A stretch of 64,000 bases of DNA, from the NCBI GenBank assembly GCA_024226555.1, contig JAAELO010000198.1, positions 62,001-126,000 of the forward strand, read 5' to 3'. A model generated the notes under the pieces. The model did no database searches and had not been told where the DNA came from. It saw only the letters and a program-made list of their open reading frames with translations. Positions 27,467 to 36,878 of the stretch are shown one piece after another. Each line of letters starts with the position of its first letter. The first letter of the stretch is position 1. Origin of the DNA: Desulfobacterales bacterium (GTDB lineage: Bacteria; Desulfobacterota; Desulfobacteria; Desulfobacterales; JAAELO01). A program made the translations under genes and the position numbers.

Positions 27467-27910
27467 ATGGTTAATATTTCAGGCATATCCGATAAATCCC
27501 AACAAGTTAATCCTGTTAAGAAACAGGAAAAAGCGGACGGGGTTTTTCAAAAAACACTGGATAATGCCATTGCAACAAAGGCTCCACAAATGCAAAAGAC
27601 AAATGCTATGCAACTGGGTGAAATCAGGACGACAAATATAAATCCTGTAAATTTTACATCTCTTGATATAGCAAAAAAATCGGACCAGGTTCTTTCCATG
27701 TTGGAAAATTACTCGAACGATCTTTTAAACCCATCTAAATCCTTAAGGGATCTTGAACCTCAGATCAAACAGCTTAAAAAGGATACTGAGGAATTAATGG
27801 AGGGAATTATATCAAGCGATGAGGATGATAATATCCGTCAGCACGCAGCGCAGTGCGCTATGCTTGGTAGTCTTGAGGTTATGAAGTTTGAACGTGGAGA
27901 TTATGTTTAA
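27467..27910 (+). CDS. Unknown protein next to flgM, probably flagellum-linked
   Basis: A 147-residue hydrophilic protein with no signal peptide. Residues 85-120 (SKSLRDLEPQIKQLKKDTEELMEGI) look like a coiled coil. The N-terminus (disordered, Gln/Lys-rich, with FQKTLDNAI) recalls flagellar hook-length or rod-associated small proteins but proves nothing. The ribosome site is an exceptionally complete AAGGAGGTGAT, suggesting strong translation. The genomic place after flgM is the main clue to function. Confidence 0.6.
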   Translation: MVNISGISDKSQQVNPVKKQEKADGVFQKTLDNAIATKAPQMQKTNAMQLGEIRTTNINPVNFTSLDIAKKSDQVLSMLENYSNDLLNPSKSLRDLEPQIKQLKKDTEELMEGIISSDEDDNIRQHAAQCAMLGSLEVMKFERGDYV

Positions 27911-27911
27911 A

Positions 27912-27956
27912 ACTAATAAATCATGGCTGGGGTTTCCCAGCCTTAGATTTATTAGT
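27912..27956 (+). terminator. Long hairpin after the flgM cluster
   Basis: ACTAATAAATC/GATTTATTAGT forms an outer stem of 11 pairs and GGCTGGG/CCCAGCC an inner stem of seven, with small internal bulges. It starts one base after the stop codon. There is no T-run, so termination or 3'-end protection are both possible. Confidence 0.6.
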
Positions 27957-27964
27957 GGAAAATT

Positions 27965-28074
27965 GGCGTTGTAAAATTCCTTCATATACTTCGTTGTAGC
28001 AACCGATCTGACGTATTATTAAGTACGCCTCACGCCTGATCAAACGCTAACGCCTTGTATATGAAGTTTTTTAC
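27965..28074. repeat. Structured inverted repeat of unknown type (about 110 bp)
   Basis: Outer arms GTAAAATTCCTTCATATAC (27971-27989) and GTATATGAAGTTTTTTAC (28057-28074) are inverted repeats. GGCGTT at 27965 and AACGCC at 28048 also pair. The G+C-richer middle holds ACGTATTATTAAGTACG. It differs from the MITE-like family and is seen once here. Confidence 0.5.
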
Positions 28075-28182
28075 TTAGCAAAAAAATCAACTTAAATAGC
28101 TATTATCTAATAGATTCTTTCCTAAACTCAAGTATATTTATTAAATAATAGTTATTGATGGTGTTGATATTTATTAAGATTT

Positions 28183-28986
28183 TTACTTGAATTTATCTTT
28201 GGCAAGATTCCACTCTTTGTCTATTTCTGACCTGGAAATCGTTTCCAGGGTATTTCCATTTTTTTTGACTGATTTTTCCATATATCTGAACCGGTTTTCA
28301 AATTTGTTAATTGAGCTTCGAAGTGCTGTATCCGGATGGATTTTAGCATGTCTTGCAACATTTGTGAGTGTGAATAACAGATCTCCAAACTCCATCTCTA
28401 TTTCAGACTTGTCTTTAATTTTTATAGCTTCTTTAAGTTCATCAAGTTCCTCATCTACTTTTTTAAGAACCCCATCCATATCATCCCAGTCAAAGCCATT
28501 TCTGGCAGTTCTGTCTGAAACTGAGTATGCTTTTTTAAGGGGTGGCATTTTATAAGGAACCGAATCTAAAATTGATTCAACTGAGTTTTCTGCTCTTTCC
28601 TGCCTTTTTATACCCTCCCATTTTTTTAGAACATCACTTTCTGTTTCAGCTACTTCATCTCCAAAAACATGGGGATGTCTTCGTATTAATTTTTCAGCAT
28701 TTTTCTGTATTACATCTTTTATGGAAAACTTTTTGTTCTCTTCAAATATATTAGCAATAAAAACAATGAGAAACATGACGTCACCAAGTTCCTCTGAAAT
28801 ATTTCCAGGATCACCACTTTCCAAAGAGTCAATCAGCTCATAAAGTTCCTCTTCAATACTGACTGAAAGCGTTTTTACAGTTTGCTTTTTATCCCATGGA
28901 CAACCATCTTTACCACGAAGTTGTTTAAGTATTTTTTTAATATCTGAAAATTCGTATAAATCTTTATCTAAATCTATTCTTCCCAA
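28183..28986 (-). CDS. mazG: Nucleoside triphosphate pyrophosphohydrolase MazG
   Basis: A 267-residue MazG with two tandem MazG domains. The first has LRGKDGCPWDKKQT, then EELYELIDSLESG and EELGDVMFLIVFI with the EExxE and ExxD metal motifs. The second has NGFDWDDMDGVLKKVDEELDEL, then EFGDLLFTLTN. It hydrolyses non-canonical or (p)ppGpp-related NTPs to monophosphates. The start appears to be a TTG at 28984-28986 within the cvpA 3' end, so the genes overlap by 13 bases and are likely coupled. Confidence 0.93.
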   Translation of the reverse strand: MGRIDLDKDLYEFSDIKKILKQLRGKDGCPWDKKQTVKTLSVSIEEELYELIDSLESGDPGNISEELGDVMFLIVFIANIFEENKKFSIKDVIQKNAEKLIRRHPHVFGDEVAETESDVLKKWEGIKRQERAENSVESILDSVPYKMPPLKKAYSVSDRTARNGFDWDDMDGVLKKVDEELDELKEAIKIKDKSEIEMEFGDLLFTLTNVARHAKIHPDTALRSSINKFENRFRYMEKSVKKNGNTLETISRSEIDKEWNLAKDKFK

Positions 28987-29483
28987 TTCTCTTTAACCCC
29001 GCTTATTTTATCCTTTATAAAATCCTGAGGCACCATCTCTTCAGTAACATCTATTATAATTTGAGAAATTTTGGATTCATTGATCATAGGAATATCAACA
29101 GATAAAAAATTCTGAATACCTATAAAAACAATGGAAACAATTACAACTCCTTTTATCAAACCAAAAACCCCACCAAGCATGCCATCAAAACTCTTTAAAA
29201 ATTCTATTTTTATTGAATCTTTAAGATATTTACCAAAAAAACCTGCGATGAAAAATATTATAAATAGAATTATCAAAAAGCTTGCAAGAGCAAGAATTTT
29301 CTCTGACCACCCCGGAACAATTTCCTGTAAAATAACTGCAAGGTCTTCATAAAACGCAATACCAGCATAAAAACCTATGAAACTTCCGGCTATAATAGCT
29401 ACTTCACGGATCATTCCTTTCTTGAATCCTTGATATAAAAACATGCACAAAAAGCAACCGATCAAAATATCAATAAAATTCAT
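28974..29483 (-). CDS. CvpA family membrane protein
   Basis: A 169-residue protein with four hydrophobic segments: FIDILIGCFLCMFLYQGF, EVAIIAGSFIGFYAGIAFY, a third near 65-85, and one including the typical GGVFGLIKGVVIVSIVF. CvpA proteins were first linked to colicin V production and more broadly to envelope homeostasis; the exact function is unknown. It has a strong AAGGAG site. It is followed by mazG in an overlapping pair. Confidence 0.88.
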   Translation of the reverse strand: MNFIDILIGCFLCMFLYQGFKKGMIREVAIIAGSFIGFYAGIAFYEDLAVILQEIVPGWSEKILALASFLIILFIIFFIAGFFGKYLKDSIKIEFLKSFDGMLGGVFGLIKGVVIVSIVFIGIQNFLSVDIPMINESKISQIIIDVTEEMVPQDFIKDKISGVKENWEE

Positions 29484-29542
29484 AAACTCTCCTTAAATTA
29501 AGCTTAAGCGGTCTTAAGCTTTAAAAGTAATTGCTTTATTTA

Positions 29543-29639
29543 GGACATCTAAAAACTACTCTTTTGAACAAATACTGCGCAAAACTAAAAGCTTTTACAA
29601 TCTGTATTTGAGTCAAAACTCCAATTATTAGAGGTTTCC
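29543..29639. repeat. MITE-like inverted-repeat element, copy 8 (short, worn left end)
   Basis: The right end TATTTGAGTCAAAACTCCAA then TTATTAGAGGTTTCC is A-type. The interior AAAACTAAAAGCTTTTACAA matches copies at 11.5 and 58.4 kb. The left end is worn. It lies in the divergent cvpA-phoH spacer; no other structure was seen in 29484-29838. Confidence 0.65.
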
Positions 29640-29838
29640 TTTATATGGTTTAGCACAATTAAAAATATTGTGCCCTAATAGTTATCTCTGATAACGTAAT
29701 AACTATAAAACACAAAATATCAATCAAAGCAATTGCATCTTACCAAGGCTATTAAAATGCAACGAATTTTTATTGTTTTGTAAAGTGTATATTGTTAGAA
29801 GTGTATTTATTTTTATTATAAGAGGATAAATTTAGTAG

Positions 29839-30810
29839 ATGGTTAAAAAATCTGAATTTAAAGAGGTGGAGATCAAGTTCAACAATAATGATCTGGTTAT
29901 ACAGCTATTTGGTGAGCATAATGGACATCTTAAGAAAATTTCTAAACTTTTAGGTGTTTCAATCAATGCAAGAGGAACAACAGTTAAAATTGAGGGTGAT
30001 GAAGCATCTGTAAAATTATCTGAAAAGGTTTTGAATGAACTATATGGACTTCTAAAGGAAAAATACCCTATTTTCCCCAATGATATAGATTTTGCTGTAA
30101 GAACATTGAGTTCGGATAGTAAAACGAAGCTTAAGGATGTTTTTCTGGATACTGTCTTTGTATCAACAAGAAAAAAAGCAATTGCGCCTAAAAATCCATC
30201 CCAGAAGAAGTATATTGATGCAATCAGAAATCACGATGTGGTTTTTGGTATAGGACCTGCAGGAACAGGGAAAACCTATCTTGCAGTGGCAATGGCTGTA
30301 TCAGCTCTTTCCAAAGGACTTGTGAACAGAATAATTCTAACAAGACCTGCAGTTGAAGCTGGCGAAGCCTTGGGTTTTCTACCTGGTAATCTTTCTGAGA
30401 AGGTAGATCCATACCTTCGCCCTCTTTATGATGCTCTCCACGATATGTTAAGTTATGAAAAATTTGCTGCTCTAATGGAAAAAGGAATAATAGAGGTAGC
30501 TCCCCTTGCTTTTATGAGAGGAAGAACTTTAAATGATGCTTTTATTATTCTGGATGAAGCACAAAATACTACTTCAGAACAGATGAAGATGTTTCTGACC
30601 AGAATAGGGTTTAACTCAAAAGCCGTTATTACAGGTGATATAACCCAGATAGATCTTCCATCTTCAAAAAAATCCGGGCTTATTGAAGCAAAAAAAATTC
30701 TTTCCGATATTAAAGGTTTGAAATTTGTATACTATTCCAAGGAAGATGTTGTAAGGCACAGACTTGTGATGAAAATCATCACAGCATATGAGAAAGAATC
30801 ACAAAGTTAA
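29839..30810 (+). CDS. phoH: PhoH-family ATPase
   Basis: A 323-residue cytosolic ATPase. The N-terminal KH-like region (about 1-80) precedes a P-loop helicase-like domain with Walker A GPAGTGKT (139-146), [11 protein letters not shown] (Walker B, near 235) and [11 protein letters not shown]. It is linked in many genomes with ybeY and RNA quality control; the biochemical role is probably RNA helicase-like. The start ATG at 29839 has AGAGGA upstream. It is the first gene of phoH-pgpH-ybeY. Confidence 0.94.
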   Translation: MVKKSEFKEVEIKFNNNDLVIQLFGEHNGHLKKISKLLGVSINARGTTVKIEGDEASVKLSEKVLNELYGLLKEKYPIFPNDIDFAVRTLSSDSKTKLKDVFLDTVFVSTRKKAIAPKNPSQKKYIDAIRNHDVVFGIGPAGTGKTYLAVAMAVSALSKGLVNRIILTRPAVEAGEALGFLPGNLSEKVDPYLRPLYDALHDMLSYEKFAALMEKGIIEVAPLAFMRGRTLNDAFIILDEAQNTTSEQMKMFLTRIGFNSKAVITGDITQIDLPSSKKSGLIEAKKILSDIKGLKFVYYSKEDVVRHRLVMKIITAYEKESQS

Positions 30811-30993
30811 GAAAAAAGTATTATCTTTCATTCTTCAAAGAAAAGGATTATGATAGTTAAATTATTGAAGATGTTATGAGAATTAGTAATTTTTATATCT
30901 AATATTTATAGATGGTTATGGAGGAATGTAGTTATATTTCAGCTTAAAATTAATAGTTTTTAATAAACTTTAATAATTTTAAAATATACTATT

Positions 30994-33375
30994 ATGAATG
31001 ATCTTTTTCGACAAAAAATAAATAATTTACTTGATTCGGGCAGAACCACACTCGTTTCAATTCTACTTGGTGTTACAATCCTGTTCACTTTTTTCTTAAG
31101 TCAGGATTTTGTTATAACAGACAATCCATATCAGGTTGGAGATATTGCCAAAAGAGATATTAAAGCTCCCAAAGATTTCATCATAGAAGATGTGGAAACA
31201 ACTCTTAAGAATCGTAAAGATGCCTTAAAAGCAGTTCCAACAATCTATGATCATGATGCATCTTTGTTACCCAACTTAATAAAAAAGATTACTATAGCTT
31301 TCAAAGACGCAAGTAGTGTTTTTGAAACCCCACTAAAACCTTATCCCCCTGTAAAACCAGTAGATAATAAAACTCCTGCTGAAGCAGCTAAAAACTTAAC
31401 TCCAAAAGCCAGAATCTGGAATATGAAAAAGGATTTTGAGGAAAAAGTTGGGTTTACATTCACCAAAAAAGAATACCAGTCGCTAATTAATGACAAATTT
31501 TCGTCACAAATCTCAACTCTTATTAGTAATATTTTAACAGAGATACTAAGTAACGGTGTCGTTGCTAATAAAGAGTTACTTTTAAAAGAATCTGAAAAGG
31601 GCATAACACTACACATTGTTGGCACAGAAAAAGAGGCTCTGGTCCGTAATTTAAAGGTTTATTATAGCATAAAGCAAGCTGAAAAAATGGTGAAGATTGT
31701 TGCAGAACAAACTTTTAAAGGTAACAATATCAATTATGAAATAAGAGATATTGTTGTAAAAATTGTTCTGAAAAAACTCCATCCAAATATTTCATTAAAC
31801 AGGAATAAGACTGAAGAGAGAAAGAAAAAGGTTGAAGAGTCCATAAAACCAACACTTTATGAAATTAAAGAGGGTGAAAAGCTTATAAGTGAGGGTGAAA
31901 GAGTCACAAAACAGCAACTTAAGAAGTTGATGGATCTTGAGAAAAGATTGAAAAACGAAAATATTTTCACAAGGATCATTGGAACCGCTTTGATCATTGT
32001 TTTTTTTCTTACATCCTCATACTTAATGTTCTTTCAAAATGCTGAACTGTTAAAAATCAATCACAACAAGAACATAATGTTTCTTGCAACCATACTTATC
32101 TCTTTTCTGTTTATAGCTAAAATCTCAGAACCCATAGCTGCCTCAATATCCCAGATAACAACAATTCCATCATCATCAATGATATATGGAATACCTATAA
32201 CAGCGGGCGTTATGACGATTTGCCTTTTCATAGGACTTGATGTTGCAATGCCATTTGCTCTTATTATTTCAATATTTACGGCAATTATATTTGCAAAAAG
32301 ATTTGAGCTGTTTCTCTACTTTCTTTTAAGTGGAATTTTTGCTGCTCACTGGATGCAGGATTGCCGGGAAAGAAAAGTCTTTATAAAAGCCGGGGCAAAA
32401 CTGGGACTCTTTAATGCAGCCCTTGCTATTTCAACAGATATATATATGTCTGATTTCTATGGAATGAAACTACTTTGGGATGCTTTTTTTGGTTTCCTCG
32501 GAGGACTTTCTGCAGGTATTGTAACAGCCGGTATTGCTCCACTTGTTGAGATGCTGTTTGATTACACTACAGATATTAAACTTCTTGAGCTCGCGAATCT
32601 TGACCAACCAATTTTAAGAAGATTAATGATCGAAGCTCCTGGAACATATAATCATAGCGTTATAGTAGGTACAATGGCAGACTCTGTTGCATCGGAAATA
32701 GGTGCCAGTCCACTTTTGGCAAGAGTTTGTGGCTATTATCATGATATTGGTAAACTGAAAAAACCCCAGTATTTTATTGAGAATCAGACAAATGGTGTGA
32801 ATAAACATGATAAACTGGCGCCATCTCTTTCTGCACTTGTAATAATCGCCCATGTTAAAGATGGTGTAGAGATTGCCCAGAAATATAAGCTTGGAAAAGC
32901 TATCGTTGATACAATCAAACAACATCATGGAACAAGTATGCTAACCTTTTTCTATGATAAAGCTAAACAACAAAGTGAAGATAATAACATTAATTCGGAA
33001 GATTTCAGATATCCCGGACCAAAACCCCAGACAAGAGAAGCTGGAATTGTTATGCTTGCTGATGTGGTGGAAGCAGCTTCGAGAACCCTTGATAATCCAA
33101 CACCAGCCAGAATTCAGAAGCTTGTTCAAAACCTGATTAATAAGATTTTTGCTGATGGACAGCTTGATTACTGTGAACTAACTTTGAAAGATCTTCACAG
33201 CATAGCAAAAACATTCCATAAAATACTAAGTGGTATTTATCACCACAGAATAGAGTATCCAGATGCGGAAAAAGAGAAAAATGGAGATACTGGTAAAAAA
33301 CAACACAAAAAAAAGGACCCCAGAGACGATTCAAGCGAAGATTCAAACCATCTTAAACGCCTTGGACTGTCATGA
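30994..33375 (+). CDS. 7TMR-HDED / HD-domain protein (PgpH-like c-di-AMP phosphodiesterase)
   Basis: A 793-residue membrane enzyme with an N-terminal helix (17-37), an extracellular 7TMR-HDED region to about 320, seven further helices to about 520 and a cytosolic HD domain at about 540-730. The HD region shows APGTYNHSVIVGTMA, then CGYYHDIGKLKKPQYFIENQ and IKQHHGT. PgpH of Listeria, the best-studied member, hydrolyses c-di-AMP. The tail is lysine-rich. The last 95 bases overlap ybeY out of frame. No ribosome site was evident before the ATG. Confidence 0.92.
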   Translation: MNDLFRQKINNLLDSGRTTLVSILLGVTILFTFFLSQDFVITDNPYQVGDIAKRDIKAPKDFIIEDVETTLKNRKDALKAVPTIYDHDASLLPNLIKKITIAFKDASSVFETPLKPYPPVKPVDNKTPAEAAKNLTPKARIWNMKKDFEEKVGFTFTKKEYQSLINDKFSSQISTLISNILTEILSNGVVANKELLLKESEKGITLHIVGTEKEALVRNLKVYYSIKQAEKMVKIVAEQTFKGNNINYEIRDIVVKIVLKKLHPNISLNRNKTEERKKKVEESIKPTLYEIKEGEKLISEGERVTKQQLKKLMDLEKRLKNENIFTRIIGTALIIVFFLTSSYLMFFQNAELLKINHNKNIMFLATILISFLFIAKISEPIAASISQITTIPSSSMIYGIPITAGVMTICLFIGLDVAMPFALIISIFTAIIFAKRFELFLYFLLSGIFAAHWMQDCRERKVFIKAGAKLGLFNAALAISTDIYMSDFYGMKLLWDAFFGFLGGLSAGIVTAGIAPLVEMLFDYTTDIKLLELANLDQPILRRLMIEAPGTYNHSVIVGTMADSVASEIGASPLLARVCGYYHDIGKLKKPQYFIENQTNGVNKHDKLAPSLSALVIIAHVKDGVEIAQKYKLGKAIVDTIKQHHGTSMLTFFYDKAKQQSEDNNINSEDFRYPGPKPQTREAGIVMLADVVEAASRTLDNPTPARIQKLVQNLINKIFADGQLDYCELTLKDLHSIAKTFHKILSGIYHHRIEYPDAEKEKNGDTGKKQHKKKDPRDDSSEDSNHLKRLGLS

Positions 33376-33733
33376 TTCTGAACTGTCTGTTGTATTTGTA
33401 GATAACGATGAGATCACCGATATTAATTTCTCCTTCAGGGGTAAAAACAAACCCACCAATGTTTTATCATTTCCAATGCATGAGGGAGAATTTGGGGACC
33501 TTAATCCTGAACTATTAGGTGATGTTGTAATATCCCTGGAAACTGCTCAGGATGAGGCAAATAAAGCTCATATTAAATTTGAAGAAAGATTATCCCAACT
33601 CCTAATCCACGGTATACTCCATCTTCTTGGCTATGATCATGAACGATCAGAAGAGGATGCTAATATTATGGAGAAAAAAAGTGTTGAAATACTAAGGTTG
33701 GTTGAGAAAAACATCAATCTTGATTTCTTTTGA
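33281..33733 (+). CDS. ybeY: Endoribonuclease YbeY (16S rRNA maturation)
   Basis: A 150-residue zinc-dependent RNase with the motif HGILHLLGYDHE near residue 110 (the three histidines bind Zn). FSFRGKNKPTNVLSFPM is also typical. The start was set at the ATG 33281 (MEILVKNNTKKRTPETIQAKI) to match the usual N-terminus; a further ATG six codons upstream is possible. It overlaps the end of the pgpH gene by about 95 bases in another frame, unusually long. The phoH-7TM-HD-ybeY order is a widespread RNA-processing cluster. Confidence 0.93.
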   Translation: MEILVKNNTKKRTPETIQAKIQTILNALDCHDSELSVVFVDNDEITDINFSFRGKNKPTNVLSFPMHEGEFGDLNPELLGDVVISLETAQDEANKAHIKFEERLSQLLIHGILHLLGYDHERSEEDANIMEKKSVEILRLVEKNINLDFF

Positions 33734-33792
33734 TCTGTCTTTTATTAAATCACTTGTTTTTTACCCATTTTATAGAAAATAGATTAATCTAT

Positions 33793-33899
33793 AGGAGACT
33801 CGTTCCTTGATAGGTTCCAATACCAATAATTCCTACAGTTCTTATGTTTTTGTAATATAGTTTCAGGCCTTTGGTAAAAGGCGGTTATTAGAGATTCCC
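33793..33899. repeat. MITE-like inverted-repeat element, copy 9 (worn left end)
   Basis: The right end CCTTTGGTAAAAGGCGGTTA then TTAGAGATTCCC is a perfect B-type terminus. The left end AGGAGACTCGTTCC is worn. It lies in the 33734-34183 spacer; the rest of that spacer shows no gene or terminator. Confidence 0.6.
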
Positions 33900-34183
33900 A
33901 ATATCTATTTTAATTCATTTTACAGCGTTTATATTCATTCCAACCTTAACTTAATAAATTAATAGTTGTTTTCATAATTCATATATGAAATAGATATTTG
34001 TATTAGGTTGTATACAATTTAAAATATTCATATTTTTTATAAACTGGCATAGTTTGTTGGGATGTTCCCCCATGGATGAGAATTATTTCCTATAATTTTC
34101 AGTATTTACGTGATAAACATTGTTTTTTTTGGTGAATTTATATAATTTGACTCAAATTAATAACTACATTGAGGTTTTGTATT

Positions 34184-35701
34184 ATGTCTGAAAAGGTTTT
34201 TAGTGAAAAAGATCTTAACACCCTTAAAAATGAAGCTTTTAAGGAACTTTACAACCGTTCAAGATCATCAAGTCTTGCATATTTTCTAATATTTCTTGTT
34301 TTAGCACTTACAACCGGATATGTGCAAAAACATACAAAAGCTGTTATTGTAGTGGGAATAATAATTCTGTTTCTAACTATAGTAAGAATGGCAGCAGCAC
34401 TAACAGCTCCCAATAAATACGATTTAAATCCAACAAGATGGAAATTACAAATTCGAGCATTAACACTAATTTCAGGATTAGGTTGGGGTGGTTTTACTGT
34501 TTTAACGATTCACCTGAATACAATAAGCTCACCAATATCTGTATTTAATTTAATTCTTACATGCGGACTTGTTGCAGGTGGGACAACCTCTTTGGCTCCA
34601 ATAGGATCTTTAATGCGATATTTTATTGTCATAATGATCCTTCCAATTTTAATATATACTGCTATTATTGGAGAGTATAGCTATTCCCTTTTATTTGTAA
34701 TCTACATAATACTAATGAGTGTTATTGGAAAAGCAGCTTTTACATCCTATTGGGAAAACATTAAAAACAACCTGTTAATTAAAAAACAGGAAGATAAAAT
34801 TCTAAAATCAGTTGAAGAAATTACAACAAACTCAGGATATCTTGAGAATTCATCAAAGAGTCTTTCAGATATTTCAGGTGAAATGTACGATATCTCTTCA
34901 AATATGTCTACAAAATCAGATAATGTTGCATCATCTGCTGAGAAAATGAGTATGAATATTAATTCAGTTTCTTCAGCCACAGAACAGACATCATCAAATA
35001 TGGGAATAATAGCATCTGCTGTCGAAGAGATGTCTATATCAATTAAAGAGATTTCTCAAAGAGCAGGGGCTGCCCTGAATGTTTCAGGTGATGGTGTAAA
35101 AAGTGTTCAAAGTGCAAACGAAAAGATGGAACAGTTAACAACAGTCGCAAACGAAATTGGTAATATGACAGGAATTATTTCTGATATTTCTGAACAGACT
35201 AACCTGCTTGCGCTAAATGCGACTATCGAAGCTGCAAGGGCTGGTGAAGCCGGCAAGGGGTTTGCTGTTGTTGCAAATGAAATCAAAGATCTTGCAAATC
35301 AAACTTCAAATGCAACATCCAAGATTAAAGAGCAGGTTACTAACATTCAACAATCCGTATCCGAAAGTATTAATAAAATAGATGAATTTTCCAATATTGT
35401 AGGCAGTATTAATCAAACTATAAGTGAGGTTGCAGCTTCTGTTGAGGAACAATCTGTGACATCCAATGAAATAAGTATTAAAGCTGAAGAGATATCATCT
35501 GCTGTCAATGATATCAGTGCTAATATGTCTGAAAGTGCAGATGTTACGAAAGAAATAGCACAGGATATATCTGGTATTAGTACCCTTGCTGAGGATCTTT
35601 CCGGGAAGAGTGTTTTTATTAAGGATAGTTCCGGTGAAATACTTGGCAATTCAAATAAATTGATTACATTGGCAGAAAAGATGTCAGATAAAAAACAGTA
35701 A
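34184..35701 (+). CDS. Methyl-accepting chemotaxis protein with a membrane-embedded sensor
   Basis: A 505-residue chemoreceptor from the ATG at 34184 (GAGG at 34171). Residues 25-195 contain about six hydrophobic segments with the pattern [20 protein letters not shown]. The C-terminal MCP domain has [20 protein letters not shown] near 345. The sensor closely resembles the N-terminus of the neighbouring GGDEF protein, implying the same input. It should signal through CheA. There is no periplasmic ligand domain. Confidence 0.92.
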   Translation: MSEKVFSEKDLNTLKNEAFKELYNRSRSSSLAYFLIFLVLALTTGYVQKHTKAVIVVGIIILFLTIVRMAAALTAPNKYDLNPTRWKLQIRALTLISGLGWGGFTVLTIHLNTISSPISVFNLILTCGLVAGGTTSLAPIGSLMRYFIVIMILPILIYTAIIGEYSYSLLFVIYIILMSVIGKAAFTSYWENIKNNLLIKKQEDKILKSVEEITTNSGYLENSSKSLSDISGEMYDISSNMSTKSDNVASSAEKMSMNINSVSSATEQTSSNMGIIASAVEEMSISIKEISQRAGAALNVSGDGVKSVQSANEKMEQLTTVANEIGNMTGIISDISEQTNLLALNATIEAARAGEAGKGFAVVANEIKDLANQTSNATSKIKEQVTNIQQSVSESINKIDEFSNIVGSINQTISEVAASVEEQSVTSNEISIKAEEISSAVNDISANMSESADVTKEIAQDISGISTLAEDLSGKSVFIKDSSGEILGNSNKLITLAEKMSDKKQ

Positions 35702-35729
35702 ATTTGATCATATAAGAAAAGGGTCAGGG

Positions 35730-36872
35730 ATGGTTTTTAAAAGGCACAGAATTACCAGACGTGTTATTGAAGACCTTAAAAAAAGGTCCACAATTGGCCT
35801 CTTCTTTTATTTGATACTTGCTTATGTAACAGTTTTCACAAGCACATTCTATTCCAGGCATGAACATTTTGCGATACTGTTCCTGCCTGGTATTACATTT
35901 ATATGTGTTTTCAGATTAGTTCAGGTTGTCGTCTCAAAAAGAAATCCTAAATATATAATGGGCAGATATTACGCTGTTTTCTGGGGAAGTGTTGTTTCAA
36001 CTTCTATTATCTGGGGATCAGCATTTGCTTATATATTGATACTTAAAACTGAGCCCGAGATAAAACTTCTTATGTCAATATGCACAACCGGTCTTTGTGC
36101 TGGCGGCGTTGTAGCATTTATACCAGATATAAGACTTTCAATTGTTTTCAATTTTACTATGTTAATACCCGCCTTAATATTTTCATTAAAAGCTGAAATT
36201 TATGAATTTTCTTTAATGCTTTCACTCTTTGCCGGATACCTTTGTTTAATAGCTTTTCGGGGAAATAGAGAGTATTGGGATGCCTATGAAAATGAATTTT
36301 TGCTAAAAATAAAAACAAAAGAACTTAAAAAAATAAGCAATACAGACGTCCTAACAAATCTATACAACAGAAGGTATTTTGATGAAGTCTTTCAAAGAGA
36401 GTGGAATAGAGGTAGCAGAGAGGACTGCATTCTTACATTAATGATATGTGATCTGGATTATTTTAAGAACATTAATGATACCTATGGCCATTTGGCAGGG
36501 GATGAATACCTTAAAAAAGCAGCTGAGATCATATTAAACACATTTAAAAGAGATGTTGATATTGTTGCACGGTATGGTGGCGAAGAGTTTGTTGTTCTTT
36601 TACCAGGTTGTGATTCAGCTAAAGCTTTGGATTTGGCTGAAGATGTTCGGGAAACTTTTGAGAAAACCTCAGTTTTGTACAATGAAAATGAAATTAAAAC
36701 TACCATAAGTTTTGGTATTGTAAGTAGTTACCCTGCACATAATAAACATAGAAGTTTTATGGTGGCAAAAGCTGACAAAGCCCTTTATGAGGCTAAAAAT
36801 GAGGGACGAAACAGAGTAAAATTAAGTGCTGAAAATAACATCAGCTTTTCACCCAGAAGCTCTTCTAAATAA
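35730..36872 (+). CDS. Membrane-bound diguanylate cyclase (GGDEF)
   Basis: A 380-residue enzyme that makes c-di-GMP from GTP. The N-terminal 190 residues form about six hydrophobic segments and include SICTTGLCAGGVVAFIPDI, homologous to the sensor of the preceding MCP gene 28 bases upstream. The C-terminal domain has DVLTNLYNRRYFDE, LMICDLDYFKNINDTYGHLAGDE and the catalytic GGEEF (near 284) with an inhibitory I-site RDVD five residues before it. It is predicted active and product-inhibited. AAAGGG precedes the ATG. Confidence 0.94.
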   Translation: MVFKRHRITRRVIEDLKKRSTIGLFFYLILAYVTVFTSTFYSRHEHFAILFLPGITFICVFRLVQVVVSKRNPKYIMGRYYAVFWGSVVSTSIIWGSAFAYILILKTEPEIKLLMSICTTGLCAGGVVAFIPDIRLSIVFNFTMLIPALIFSLKAEIYEFSLMLSLFAGYLCLIAFRGNREYWDAYENEFLLKIKTKELKKISNTDVLTNLYNRRYFDEVFQREWNRGSREDCILTLMICDLDYFKNINDTYGHLAGDEYLKKAAEIILNTFKRDVDIVARYGGEEFVVLLPGCDSAKALDLAEDVRETFEKTSVLYNENEIKTTISFGIVSSYPAHNKHRSFMVAKADKALYEAKNEGRNRVKLSAENNISFSPRSSSK

Positions 36873-36878
36873 CCTCTG

